64,000 nt of DNA, taken from assembly GCA_051294375.1 (NCBI GenBank), contig CM119263.1, positions 18,810,628-18,874,627 on the forward strand, read 5' to 3'. This DNA comes from Paraspadella gotoi. Lineage: Eukaryota > Chaetognatha. Positions 36,600 through 49,056 of the stretch are shown piece by piece. Every line of letters begins with the position of its first letter. Within the stretch, counting starts at the first letter, position 1. The translations under genes were made by a program, and so were the position numbers. The notes below the pieces were generated by a model. That model was not told where the DNA came from and did no database searches. It saw only the letters and a program-made list of their open reading frames with translations.

Positions 36600-37200
36600 T
36601 TCTTAAGAGTTCAGATTTCTGTCCGAACCTAACTTCTTCCAATCTTTGCTTTCTTTTCTTGCCCTTTCTCTTTTCATTTCTCCTTACGCATCTTTAACTC
36701 TTCTTTTTCTATTTTTCGTCTCTCCTTTTTTTTATCTACTCTTCCTCTAAATTGTTTTCTCCATCTCACTTCATTCCGTTTTAACTTTTTCAAAAATATT
36801 CTCGTCTTAACCTTTTTCCTTCTCATATTTTTTCTCTCCCTCCTTTTTTTTCTCCCCCTGTCCTTCATATGTACTTTATTTCTACTCCTATCTCCTTCCT
36901 TCTTTTTATCTTCCTCCTTTTTTTCTCCCCTCTCCTCCATATGTACTTTTATTTTTTTACTTATCTTTCCTTCCTTTCTTTTCCCATCTTTTTCACGCCT
37001 CTTTCGTCCTTTCTCATATTTCCTTGTCCTGCTCTCTTGCTTTTTTCTTAACCCCTCCTATTTTCCACCTCTCTCCCTTCTACCTCTCTTCCCTTTTTTT
37101 ACCCTTTCCCTTTCTCCCTCCCCTCTCGTTTTTTTCCTCCCCCTCTACTTTCTCTCCATATTCCATTTCGGTTTAGTTTCTCTATCAATCTTCTTCTGAA
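36600..37200. other. Pyrimidine-rich stretch, no gene seen
   Basis: Long T/C-rich DNA with a repeated catatgtacttt motif (about 36,867 and 36,939). It pairs with the purine-rich 39,450-40,060 of the right arm at lower identity. Confidence 0.6.
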
Positions 37201-37267
37201 GAAAGGGGTGATGATAAAAAGACAAAACAGGCGCCGCAAGGGAAGACATACGTTCTCTTTTTCTTTT

Positions 37268-37271
<4 letters not shown>

Positions 37272-37360
<89 letters not shown>
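37272..37360. repeat. (CT)n microsatellite, left arm
   Basis: About 90 bases of pure CT. The right-arm partner near 39,250-39,365 is GA-rich but broken and partly replaced by gacgagtaaggg-type sequence. Confidence 0.9.
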
Positions 37361-37365
<5 letters not shown>

Positions 37366-38184
37366 ACAAATTTCTCTCAAAATTTTTTTTGACATCCTCG
37401 GCGCGATGTCTACTCTTCAAAACACATATATTGATTTTTTTTAGTTTATTCGTCTCAGCTGCATTTTAAGTTAAGATAGTGTTTACGCATATAAGGTCTG
37501 AGAAAAAGTATCCAGCGGTACCGCGGTATAATTATTTTCAAAGATTGTATGTATTTTTAGTTTCTCAGTTCTAAAATCACGTAGATGACCAGCTCGTATA
37601 ATGTGGATACTTACTAATATCATAAATCTCTTCCGAGAACCCACCTTCCTTCGCTTTTTTCTTTCTTTCTTTTTTTCTTTATTTCTTTCTTCTTGCTTTT
37701 CTTTCTTTCTTTTTTTTTTTTCTTTCTTGCTTCTTTCTTTATTTCGTTCTTTTTTGTTTTTTGTTTTTTTTCTTTTGTCTTTTTTCCCTTTTCTTTTTTT
37801 CTTTTATATTTTTATTCTTTTTTTTTCTTTCCTCTCTCTTCTCTATCTCTGTCTCTTTCTCCCTGCCTCATAAAACAATCCTCCGGATGAATCCCCTCTC
37901 ATTTTTTCCTCAACGATCGGGTCTCTCATTGTTTTCGACGGCAAAGGATTGCGAAAATCATCGAAATTCCATTAATGGAATCGAATATCCGTCGCTTCGA
38001 GGTTCGGCGGGCGTGGACGGACGGAAGGGGCAAGTGAGGGGGGGGGATTCATCGGTTGTGAGAATGAAAAATTCACGAAACCGAAAATTCCACGACTTTA
38101 TGTTTTATATGTTAAAAAGTAAAAAAGAAAAATGTGGCTATCAGTTGATTTGTAAAATGCTAAATGGTGATTTGTAAAAAAAAA

Positions 38185-38209
38185 NNNNNNNNNNNNNNNN
38201 NNNNNNNNN
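38185..38209. other. Assembly gap (25 N)
   Basis: Separates the left arm from the isolated 415-base contig. Confidence 0.95.
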
Positions 38210-38624
38210 GGGGGAAAATGGAAAGAAAAAAGAAAGAAAGGTAGTTACTTACTTAGGATCCTTGATTCTAATGATTTTGTATTAACAAGATTTAACTTCA
38301 TTCAAGGTTTAACTTCTTTCCATCAATTTGTTTTTTTTTTTAAATTTGCTAAAAAATATACATTTCTCAGCCTAGATCACTGACTTAGTGGCTGACGCCA
38401 CACGGGAAGTTATATATATTACTAATATGATTAATCTTTTCAATATTTTTTTCATATTTCCTTTCCTCCTCATCTCGTTTCGTCTCGTTTTCCTCCCCCT
38501 TTCCTTCTTCATACGGACGGTCCCTCCTCTTTCTTCCCTTCCACCATCTTAATCATGAAGGATTTCTCAAAATATTTTGAAATCGGCATCGTCTTCAGCC
38601 TCTCTCATCTCTCTCTCTCTCTCT
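38210..38624 (-). repeat. Isolated 415-base contig, inverted copy of ~36,126-36,520
   Basis: It is flanked on both sides by 25-N gaps. Its sequence (tcagcctagatcactgactt and neighbours) is a good reverse complement of left-arm sequence around 36,338-36,500. In a regular palindrome this piece belongs at about 40,700-41,060, so it is out of order here. Confidence 0.85.
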
Positions 38625-38649
38625 NNNNNNNNNNNNNNNNNNNNNNNNN
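38625..38649. other. Assembly gap (25 N)
   Basis: Separates the isolated contig from the right arm; the contig side ends inside a CT tract. Confidence 0.95.
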
Positions 38650-40139
38650 CGCGCAGGGAGAAGAAAGAGACAGCAGTATACCGAGAAAAGGACGAGAGGA
38701 AAGAAAAAAAAAAGAATTAAAATATAATAATAAAAACGAACAATAGCGCACGAAAAAAAGATCACACAAAGAAATCAAAAAAACAAACAAACAAAAAAGA
38801 ACGAATAATACCACAAGAAGAAAGGCCAAGAAAGAAAAAAAACAAAAAAAGATAAAGTGGAAGAAAGAAAAGCTAAGCAAAAGAATCAAAGACAATAAAG
38901 AAAAAAAGAAAGAAAGAAATAAAACGAAAGGCAAGGTGGGTTCTCGGGAAGAGAATTACTTGTATGATCTAGTAAGTTATCCAACATTTATACGAGCTGC
39001 CCGTCATCTACGTGAATTTATATGAATCTGAGAACTTATAAATTACATACAATCCTTGGAAACTATTATACCGCGTTACCCGCCTCGGGCATACTTTTCT
39101 CAGAACCTTATATGCGTAAACACCTACTTTAACTCTATAAAATGCAGCTGAGCACGAATAAACTAAAAAAAAAATCAATATCATGTGTTTTGAAGATGTA
39201 AGACATCCGACCCGCCGAGGGATTGTCAAAAAAAATTTGATGGAGAAATTTGTGCAGACCCACAAGACGAGAGAGACTGGAGAGGAGAGGAGAGATTGAC
39301 TGAGAGAGGAGGAGAGGAGAAGACGGACGACTGAGCGAGACGAGTAAGGGAGAGAGAGAGAACTGAAAAAAGAAAAAGAGAACGTTGATGTTCTTCCCTT
39401 GCGGCGCCTGTTTTGTTCTTTTTATGCATCACCCCTTTCTTCAGACGAGAGATTGATAGAGAAAACTAAACCGAAATAATGGAATATGGAAGAAGAAAGT
39501 TAGAGGGGAGAAAAAAACGCACGAGGGAGGCCGAGAAATGGGAAAAAGGCGTTACAATAAAAAAGACGGAGAGACGGTAGAAGGGAGCAGACGGTGGAAC
39601 AAAATAAGCGAAGGGGGTTTAAAGAAAAAAAGCACGAGAGGCAGGACACAGGAAATTTAATTGCGGAGAAAGGCACAGAAGAGCCCGTTGGGAAAAAAGA
39701 TGCGGAAAAGAAAGGAACGGCAAAAAGAGAAGTAAAAAAATAAAAAAAGTTAACATATTGGAGGAGACGGCGCGAGAAAAAAAAAGGAGGAAAGATAAAA
39801 AGTAAAGAAGGAGATGATCCTAGAAATTAAACAGTACATATGAAGGACCAGCTGGCGGCAAAGAACAAAAAAAGGAGGCGATGAGAAAAAAAATATGAGG
39901 AAAGCGAAAAGGGGTTTCCCGGCGACGAGGAACTATTTGAAAAAGTTAAAACGGAATGAAGTGAAGATGCCGAGAAAACAATTTTAGGAGGTAGGAGGTA
40001 AGAATAAAAAAAAAGGATAGAGACGAAAATAGAAAAAGAAGGAGGCTTAAAGCATGGCCGTAAGGAGAAAATGAAAAGCAGGACAAGGGGCCAACGAAAA
40101 AGAAAGCATCAAGATTGGAAGAAGTTTAGGTTAGCCACT

Positions 40140-41005
40140 CCGACTCGACGAGAATGCCTCCGACAAACTCTTACACGCAAAACTGCAGAAACACATAGCC
40201 TGAGACGGTCGACCTCGCTAGCAAACATCCACAACACATTCGCACCCTTGTCACACACAGAAGGTCCGGAACTGGTCTATGCGGCGTCCATGCATGCGAC
40301 CACAGCACCATAACATACATCCCACTCCTACCCCAATCAGCCCAGCCATGAGCAGCAAGACATGGAAAAAGGCGCTGGAACAAATGGATAAAGAAAAAAA
40401 AGCCAGAAAGATCAAGCAGCGTACGCATACATCTAACCCATCACCTTAGCAGACACTCCTACTACTGACTATCCTCTAACAGTCAATCTACTCAGCGCTA
40501 ACAACGCACATTTACACACACATCACCGACATCTTACATCATCCACATCACTTCAACCGCTCTATCAACCTTCACAACGCACAAACTCTTCTCCACCATA
40601 CAAATCCACCCACCACTCTATGACTTCTTATTTATTTCTACACACTCATAGCCAGTAAACAAAAACAACCTACTACCATCTTCTCAACGGCACCACCTAA
40701 GCCCTATCCGACCCGCACCTTACGTGGCACTGACCGCCACCACGGCTGAATCATCAGCTACTACATACAACTAATAATACCTCAACACTACATGCATTAC
40801 AACTTCACCACTCCTCCTCACATAAACACACTATCATCTCATCCAACCTCATCACTTTACTTTCCTACCATCAAGCTCCTCAGCGCTACGTCCTCCGTCG
40901 TCTCTCCCTCCCCTCCTTCACCTCTCCTACCCATCAACCGCGGCACACCCACACACACGACGTCAACAACACTACCACTCCTCCTCTACCTTCCCTTGTC
41001 TCCAC
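40140..41005. other. A+C-rich, G-poor degraded block
   Basis: A strong strand bias (few G, many CA, AC, TC and TAC words) sets this block off from its neighbours. Faint traces of the expected pyrimidine-rich partner sequence remain (for example ctacgtcctccgtcgtctct near 40,890). It looks like low-quality consensus or a highly altered copy. No coding signal is seen. Confidence 0.55.
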
Positions 41006-41065
41006 ACTCGTAATATGAATATCCAAAAATCTATCTGACCACATCGGCATCGCTCTTCAGCCTCA

Positions 41066-41100
41066 TCTCTATCTCTCCTCTCTCCTCTCTTGCTTCTATT

Positions 41101-41137
<37 letters not shown>

Positions 41138-41194
41138 TTCTCTCCTCTCTCTCTCTCTCCTCTCTTCTTCTCTCTCTCTCCTTCTCTGCTCTCA

Positions 41195-41231
<37 letters not shown>
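41066..41231. repeat. (CT)n microsatellite, right arm
   Basis: CT repeat with frequent interruptions, paired with 35,970-36,124. Confidence 0.9.
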
Positions 41232-41687
41232 GTCCCAAAACCATAAAATAAACTTTTCGCTTGCGGACAGCCACAAATGCCCGTACAACCCCGATTCTTC
41301 GCTCGCTGCAGCCAACACCAGAACACATTTTACAGAATGCACTTGAGCAACGAGACTGCGTCTAAATTTATACTACGAAATAATCAACGTATTGCTTCTT
41401 CTCTCATCCTACATCGGCGCCAACTGGCGACAGCTTGCTACATTCTCCGTAAATTTCTTCCTCCGCTTGCTTCCTCCGCTTGCTTCCATCGCTTGCTTCC
41501 GCGTCAACTCTCTTCCTCCAGCGATCGTTTTTCGCAGTAAAAAAAGCGAAAGTCGAATACTGGGGAGTTTTTTTTTCCCTACTTAACTGGCGAGCGGCGG
41601 GCGCGAGTTTGCCACCTGCGTTGGGAGGGAGAAAAAAAAAAGGTGAAAAGAATTGAAAGGGAATCACGTCGACGAACTTATTTACTT

Positions 41688-41904
41688 NNNNNNNNNNNNN
41701 NNNNNNNNNNNNNNNNNNNNNNNNNNNNNNNNNNNNNNNNNNNNNNNNNNNNNNNNNNNNNNNNNNNNNNNNNNNNNNNNNNNNNNNNNNNNNNNNNNNN
41801 NNNNNNNNNNNNNNNNNNNNNNNNNNNNNNNNNNNNNNNNNNNNNNNNNNNNNNNNNNNNNNNNNNNNNNNNNNNNNNNNNNNNNNNNNNNNNNNNNNNN
41901 NNNN
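41688..41904. other. Assembly gap (217 N)
   Basis: The left arm supplies the corresponding sequence at about 35,390-35,545, about 150 bases of AT-rich DNA. Confidence 0.95.
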
Positions 41905-42817
41905 GCTTGTTATAAGAAAAAAATCTTTATTGATAAAATTAAGCAATATCATGTGCGAGGAGTAATTTATCATCTCAAAGTTTTAAAAAAAAAACTTTTT
42001 AGTTTTCGTTAAAACCGAAAAAAAAATATGTTTCCTTGTTTTTCGGTTGACGAAGCGAAACTTTCGTTTCCATGGCAACGCCAGCCACTTTCCTCGCGTC
42101 TTTTTCTTTTTCTTCTTTTCATCCTTTCTTTTTTCTCTTCATCACTTCTTTTCTTTACAAAACTTCACTTACGCGGTTTTTATATTCCTTATCCTTCTTT
42201 ATCTTTTATCTTCTTTCTTGCTTCACATATTTTATTTTCGCTGTCTCATCGCATTTCCCCTCTCTCTAAACTCAGAATTTTACCTCCTTCTTTTTCACAC
42301 GTTCTCCCATCGGGCGCTTCATCGATTCTCATCTTTCGCTGCCTTTTTTCCTTTCACATACTTTTTTTTCGTTTATTTTCTCCTCCCCTCTCTTTTGCTT
42401 TGTATGGTGAAGCGTCACAAGCAATTCCCCATCGAGTAGATGGCATTAATTGAATTTCAGCGACTCTTTTACTCATCCTACCCTGATTACTCTTATTATT
42501 ACTATAATCTAAGTTTTCAAAATGTGGATTGTGGAAAGCGTCATTTAGCATTACAATAAATTTCCCTTATCGTTGATTACGTTTGAGTTAAACTTTTCTT
42601 TTAAAAGAGAAAAAAGAGAAAGACTTGGACATCTAAAAAAAGAGAAGGACTTGGACATTTAAGCAGATTCTCTGCCGAGGTTTCCCAGTTTAGTTGTTAA
42701 CTTTTTTTTTCGTTTGGGCAAACTAAAAAAAAAATATTCGTCACACACTTTTTCGTGGAGAATATCGGAAAAACCGGGAAGAAGAGAGAGGATGGAAGGA
42801 AACGAGCGAAAAAAGAA

Positions 42818-42819
42818 AG

Positions 42820-42895
<76 letters not shown>
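42818..42895. repeat. (GA)n microsatellite, right arm
   Basis: GA repeat paired with the CT tract at 34,446-34,540. Confidence 0.9.
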
Positions 42896-42898
<3 letters not shown>

Positions 42899-43364
42899 AT
42901 TTTTGGTGTAAACCTAATTCAGTTTTCTTCTCTCCTTTTCATTTTCTAGGTTTTTCGTAAAAGAAAAAAAAATAATTAAACTATCCGCGCTTTTTTTTTA
43001 AATTAAAAAAAAAAGTCATCGCCATCGAGATTTACTGAAACTTCGAAACATATCTTGCTAAGTTTTGTACAACCTTGCCTCAATTAAATCTCATATCTGC
43101 TTAATACGCATATCTACCACTTCTCTCAACATATCAGCCCTCAGTTCTTTTTCCACATTTTTCTCCGTTTTCCTCCTCTTCTCCTCCATTTCGGAAACTC
43201 GATATCGAAATGGATAAGAAACTCAAATTGCAGGGAAAAAGAAAGAAAACTTTTTAAGAAAAAAAAAGAACGAAATCCTTAATAAAAATAAGTCATTCTT
43301 CCACCGACGGTCCAACATCGATTTCATGAATCATTGAAGTCCCATAAGGATCATCTCTGCGGTT

Positions 43365-43369
<5 letters not shown>

Positions 43370-43441
<72 letters not shown>

Positions 43442-43464
43442 TCTCTCTCTCTCTCTCTCTCTCT
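43370..43464. repeat. (CT)n microsatellite, right arm
   Basis: CT repeat, longer than its left-arm partner at 33,918-33,981. Confidence 0.9.
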
Positions 43465-43746
43465 TCTCTCTTCTTATGTTCGAAGGAACAAGAAACAAAC
43501 AAAGAAATCGAAAAGGAGGCCATCAAAAAAATTCTTCTGTGCTTCATTCCCCGTTTCCCCCGTTACGTCATTCGGACCTAAAACTTGAAAACAATTTCGA
43601 TCGACGACGTAAACAAAAACAGAAACAAGGAAAACGACGCAAGTGACTGAAAGTACGAACGCGAGTACGCGATCAACTGAACAGTCATCGTTCTGAGCGG
43701 AATTTCGCAACGTAATTTGGATACGTTAAGGAAAAAGACAAAGAAA

Positions 43747-43747
<1 letters not shown>

Positions 43748-43793
<46 letters not shown>
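43748..43793. repeat. (ACG)n tract
   Basis: About 45 bases of GAC/ACG repeat shortly upstream of the long frame. The left-arm counterpart (about 33,600-33,640) is much shorter. Confidence 0.85.
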
Positions 43794-43876
43794 CTTCAAA
43801 CCGACGACGTCGGCGCCAACGACCCCGATCTCGGTTCTGCATTCGAATCTCTTAAATTTTCCCCTCGAATCCGAAA

Positions 43877-46800
43877 ATGGAAACAACCTCGGCTTTCCCG
43901 ACTCGTCTCCACGAGGCTTCGTTCCGTGGAGTGACGAACGAGCGTCGCTGTGTCGACGGCGCGGCGGCGGCGACGGCGGCGACAGCGGCGGCGGCGAAAG
44001 GACGCAATCCCGTCGGGGCGTCATTGGGGAAACAAAGCGTTCCCGAGAGAGACGCCGCTCGGTGGAGGAATGGCGGCGGCGTCCCCGGCGGCGGTAGCGG
44101 TGGCGGCGTTTACGTCGCGTCATCGTCTCGTCCTTTCGGTTTTACTCTTTTCTCAGCCTTTTCCTCCTCTTCCTCCCATCCTTTACCTTCCTTTCCTCCT
44201 CCATTTCCCTCCCTCTCCCCTTTCTCCTCCTTCCCCTCTTCCCGCCAAAACCTCTCCCCTTCGCCCCCGTCACCGACTTCCGCCCGAAAAAGAGCGGCTA
44301 CGGCGGCGTCGACCGGCGCTTCTCAGCGTCACGTCCCCGGAAACGCCGCCACGCCTACTTCCGGTTTCCAGGGCGGCTTCGACGGCGGAGCCGCGCGGAT
44401 CCAGGGTCGCGATAAAAAGAGCAAAACAACAAAAACGAATGCGAAAGGAAATGGAGGCGGAGCGGGTGGAAGTGGGGAGGAGGAGGTGGAGGAGGAGGAG
44501 GAGGAGGAAGAGGAAGAGGAGAAGGAGAAGGAAAATGACGAAGTCAGCCTCAACACCATCGAATACAGTAACTATGTCATCAAGAGAAATGGAGTTTACG
44601 ACGACCCCTGCCTGAGCGAATGGTACTGTATCGCCGACGACGACGACGACGACGCGGAAGTTAGAAATGTCGACGAACGAGATTCGTTCGCCTCCGACCA
44701 GAAAAAAAGCCCAAAATGTAATGGAAACGATGAACGGAATGACGTCAGCGACGAACGGATGAAGGAAGAATCATTCGCCAGCGACGATCGCCGCATTTCC
44801 GGAGACGAACCGCGACGAAAACCAATTTCCTTTTCGATCTCGGTCGAACACGAACGCGAGCGTGGCGCGCGTGAAAAACCGCTCCCAGCGAGGACGGCGA
44901 CAAATTCGATTGACGACGTTAAACCTCACGCAGGTAATGAACCGGCGACCAGCGCCGCTCACGCCGCGGCCGACGCGACGGGAGCCGCGTGCGCCGCTTT
45001 CGCCCTCGCGCGCATTCCAGTCACGAAGGGGCGAACGATGTCACCGGTAATCAGCGTGGAGGACGACCGTTTGAATCGTTGGCGTCGTTGGCGTCGTCCA
45101 CGTCATCGTCGTCGTTTCTCCTACCGCGTCATCGACGAAATCGGATTTCCGTCGATTCGCCGACGCCGTCTCCCTTTTATCTCCCGCAAAAAAAGCCGGT
45201 TTATCTTCGCCGAGAAGAATCGGCGCCGGTTTATCTTTTCTCGATTCGTCGCCGGAAGGGCGGCGTCGGCGTCGCTGATCGGCGTCGGTCCGACGAGGCG
45301 GCGCCGTAAATCGACGCCGCGAGAAAACAAAGGAAAGAAGCGAAATAAACAGACGGCGTCGCCGCCGGATTTTCGCCGACTCGATCCTTCGACCCGCGAC
45401 GCCGTTTATTTTCCTGGCGCGATCCGCCGCTCCATCGACGCCGAGAAATTCGCGCGCCGCTCCAGCGACCGAGGATCGACCCCCCTGCGTTTTCGTCGGA
45501 GAGAATTTCTCCTCTTTACAAAGGATTTTCGTCGTCGTTCCTATCGGGTTTTTCCCCGCTCCTCCATAAACCTTCGCCACGCCCAATCGTATCTTCGCCG
45601 CGCCCATTTGGATCTTCGCCTCTCCAGTTTACACCTTCGCCGATCCCATTTTGATCTTCGCCGCTCGCCCCAGGATATTCGCCGCCCCAGCGTCGGATTT
45701 CGCCGCCCGGTTCTCTATTTCCTTTCGACCACGACCGTAATTTCCGCCGAATCCGTCCTCGTCGATCGCTCCTCGTTCTCTTCCCCTTCCTCTCTCACTC
45801 CCTCCTCCTCTGCCACTACCTCTCCAAGCTCTTTTCCCCCTTCCTCCTCATTTTCCGGTTTTTTATCCATCTCCCCTCAAGTTCTCTCCCCGATCCGTCG
45901 TTTTAACAATTTCTCGTCGACTCTTTCGCGCAAAGTTTCAACCCTAACAAGCCCAACCCTTGAGCGCCCCACTGCCGCGCGCCCCGCCGATGCGCGCCCT
46001 GACGCCGCGCGCCCTGCCGCGCGTCCTCGGGGTCAAAATGGCGCCGAACTTCGACCCCGAAGACAGGAAATGAAAATCAATCCGGTCGACGGAAAAGAGG
46101 ACGACGAAAACGACATCGACGAACGCATAAACCCGGAATCGCGTCGCCCAAACGTCTTTAGATCCGAGGAATCTTCGTCGACGATAACGACGACGACGAC
46201 GACGACGATGAAAGACGAAAAAAGTACGGATTACAATGGATTTAAAGGCGACGAAAGAGGAGAAGAAAGTAAACAGAAGAAAGACGATAAAAACGAGGAC
46301 GACCAAAAAGACGACCTGATGGAAGGCGACGTCGAAAATGGCGAAGAAGACGACGACGATAAAGACGACGACGACGACGAAGACCCCCCTCTTCCCCTCG
46401 CTGAAAGAGGCGTGGCCGACGAGCGAATAAATCATATCTCCGCCGCCAAAATACCATCGGATGATCCAGAGAAAGAATTAATTTGTCAATGGCGGCGCCG
46501 ACAACGCCGACGCCGTCTCCGTTCCCGCTTCCGGCGCCAACGACGCCGCGGTTGGCGCTCTACGCCATCTGGCTTTGAAAGTCCTAAACGAGGCCGGAGA
46601 CGAGGGGTCGGGAGGGAGGAAGAAGGGGAGGAAGGAGGAGAAGAAGAAGAAGATGAGAGGAAAAGGAAGGAGGAACCGGAAGAAGCGTCGCGACCTCTAA
46701 GCGGCGCGAGGACGTCGCCGCTGATCGGTCGGTGGCGCCGACTTTTTCGAGATTGCAGTGACTCTCGTGGCAGAAAAGGAAATTGTTTAGACGCCGTAAA

Positions 46801-47187
46801 CAAAAGGAAGGCTGCGAACGACGACGACGAAGACGACTCGGTCGACGCTGAAGACGACGTCAAAAGCGAAGAGTCAATATCCGGAGCTGTCAACGCCGGT
46901 CCCTCCGAAACTTTGTCCAATATCCTCCCAAAGACGACGCCAGGCGAGGACGCCCGGACGACGACGACGACGACAACGACGGAGCCCGACGCTAGCGAAA
47001 TCAATAAAAGGCGCGAAATGGAGTTCACGCTTACAACGACCTCGAAAGGAAAATATAATGCCGAGTCACGTGACGATACACATGACGCGACACGCCACGC
47101 GTCACGGTACGTAATAGCGAAAGAGTCACGCGTCGTGGCAAGAGAAAGAAAGAGGCGGGAGGACGACGATGGAGACGACGACGAACA

Positions 47188-47224
<37 letters not shown>

Positions 47225-48151
47225 AGCGTCTGCGGAAATTTAGGACCGAAATGGAAATTGAGTTTTTTGGGAAAAGAAAGAAAAAGAAAATCCGGGAAAA
47301 TAAGCGACGATGACGACGACGACTATGACGCAGAAGAAAACAACTTCGTCATCGTGGACTCGCGCGGATGCGGCAGTAAAATCATCGGCTGCTGCAGCCG
47401 CCGCATCTCTCCGGCCATAATGGAATCGCAGTTGGAAATCTATAAAAACATCAAGGTCGCGAACGATGACGACAACGAGGAATGCAATCCCCTCTGGAAA
47501 TGCAGCTACGAAATCCAATTCGACTGTGGCAACAAAGACGAAAAATATCGGGTCGGTCGCGGCGACGGGACTGACAGCAGCGGCTGCATTGGCAGCAGCA
47601 GCAGCGGCGGGAGGGCTAAAAACGACGCCGAACTCGAAGCAAAAGACTTTGAATTCTTTTCAAGGAAAGAAAACGACGCCGATCTTTTTAAGAGCGCGCC
47701 GCCCTCAACCCCGGCGCCGAACGAGGGTAGCGCCCGTGGCGAAGGGGCGCCCGAAAAGGGTCAAGGGCGCCGGGGACTCGAAAGGCGGGCGCGGTTCGTT
47801 AAACCCATCGACGACGACGATAACGACCAAAATGTTGTCCGGGACTTTCGCCACGAAACTCGAAGTAGTTACGAAGATTACAAAGATTATAGTAGCGGAG
47901 CGAGCAAGAATTACCGGAGCAGCGAGCGCGTGGATTACAGGAGCGGCGGATGTCGTCGTTCGCGGGGAGAAACGAGGCGTCGAGAAGCCAAAGTAAAGTC
48001 GACGCCGTGGATTTTGGCGGCGACTTTGATGTTTCATCTCTTCGGATTCGCCGTCGTTGAGGGTGAGTTCGCTTTTTGTTCGCTTTTTGTTCGCTTTTTG
48101 TTCGCTTTATGTTCGTCTGCTGTTCGCCATTTTTTTTTGTTTTTGCTTTGA
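43877..48151 (+). CDS. 1,424-codon acidic/Arg-rich open frame, unknown; real extent uncertain
   Basis: One frame stays open from an ATG at 43,877 to a stop at 48,151. By residue: Ala/Gly-rich 25-80, Ser/Pro-rich 80-140, a Glu run near 198-221, and Asp runs near 253-260, 825-838 and 1,105-1,116. A degenerate repeat with LRRAHLDLRLSSLHLRRSHF lies near 570-600, a Cys cluster CGSKIIGCCSRR at about 1,165-1,177, and NPLWKCSYEIQFDC at about 1,204-1,217. The end is the hydrophobic WILAATLMFHLFGFAVVEG (1,378-1,396). GTGAGT at 48,063 is a strong donor, so codons beyond about 1,395 are probably intron. Another donor-like CAG/GTAATG lies at 44,930. The GAC/CGA-rich DNA is poor in stops, so length alone is weak evidence. 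Other frames are also open in places, and the left arm breaks this frame repeatedly. The last ~240 residues look most protein-like and could be the cytoplasmic part and signal anchor of a membrane protein. No family is recognised. Confidence 0.35.
45570..45710. repeat. Degenerate ~28-bp minisatellite, right arm
   Basis: Five or so units with the core atcttcgccgc and a variable cccatttggatc-type spacer. In the long frame it gives a repeating basic/hydrophobic pattern with Leu-Arg-Arg. Confidence 0.65.
48066..48125. repeat. Short tandem repeat GTTCGCTTTTT, right arm
   Basis: About five copies of GTTCGCTTTTT-like units directly after the GTGAGT donor. The last units are altered to ttatgttcg and tctgctgttcg. 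Confidence 0.8.
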
Positions 48152-48555
48152 GCCGTTCGTTTGTCCTTGGTTCGATTTTGATTTTTGATTTTTGATGGAT
48201 GAGGTATTATTGTGAATCTGTTTTTGGATTGCTTGAATCTCCTTTTACCTGTTTTTGGAATTCATGTCAGTTCCGCTTTCTTTGGACGGCCTCATTTTCT
48301 AAATCCCTGACCTTCCTCCAATCTGTCCCTTTTCCTTTGACATCACCATTTCCCCAACTCTCCTCTCCATCCACAACTTCCCATTTACCATTATTCTCTT
48401 CCTCCACCGAGCGTGAGATTCACGTCTCTCGTCATTACGGATCACGCGGCGACGTCTCACGTGATTTAGAGTCTCTTTTGTTACGATCCCAATCCCGCCG
48501 TAACCCGCTCCGTTGCGAATCTCGAGGTGACCGTATTCATTCCGAATCTCACCAT

Positions 48556-49050
48556 CCAAGTAATCACTTTGAATCTCGCGTTGGCCGAACTCTTTCTGAA
48601 TCTTCGAGTAACGGATGAAAAGATTCGAAATCAGGCGGTTTGAATTCGAGATTTAGAAATATAACCGAATGTAATGTTAGTTTAACACATTACCGATCCC
48701 GAGATGGTAAAAAAATTGTCCTCTGTGAGAATGTAATAGTATTTTCAGGCGAATTCGGATTTTTGATACTTTTTTTTTACATTATTTGCTAACTTTCTAA
48801 CAGTGCAGCTTAGATTTATATATTTAAACTTGGCACAAGTCAATATTCCAATAGTCAGCCCGTACTCAATCATTTGGTATTCAGTCACTGTGCTACCATT
48901 TCGAGCAACCTCGGGATATTTTTTTCCATTTTCCCTCTGCCTTCTCTTCGTTAGCCTTTTTCATAATATCTTCTCATTTTACTTTCTTATTTCCCTTATT
49001 CCACTTCCTCGTCTCCTCACTACCACTTCTAATTCATTATTCACGTGACT
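48556..49050. other. Unique AT-rich DNA outside the palindrome, no gene seen
   Basis: The sequence departs from the palindrome at 48,556 without any gap. It contains a further gaatct/gaatctcgc word series close to the boundary (48,572-48,605) that echoes words inside the arm. No supported coding segment. Confidence 0.5.
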
Positions 49051-49055
49051 CTTCG

Positions 49056-49056
<1 letters not shown>

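Larger units (their letters stand above)
38650..48555 (-). repeat. Right arm of the ~20 kb inverted repeat
   Basis: Reverse complement of the left arm, ending at atctcaccat (48,546-48,555). Similarity is good from about 41,010 to 48,555 and from 38,930 to 39,450. It decays from 39,450 to 40,140 and is nearly lost in 40,140-41,000. Sequence beyond 48,555 runs on with no gap and has no partner left of 28,791. Confidence 0.9.

Noticed and set aside
45041-45607. Antisense open frame of 188 codons inside the long right-arm frame
   Set aside because: Stop-poor GC-rich DNA opens several frames at once. It has no splice or start support and is disrupted in the left arm.
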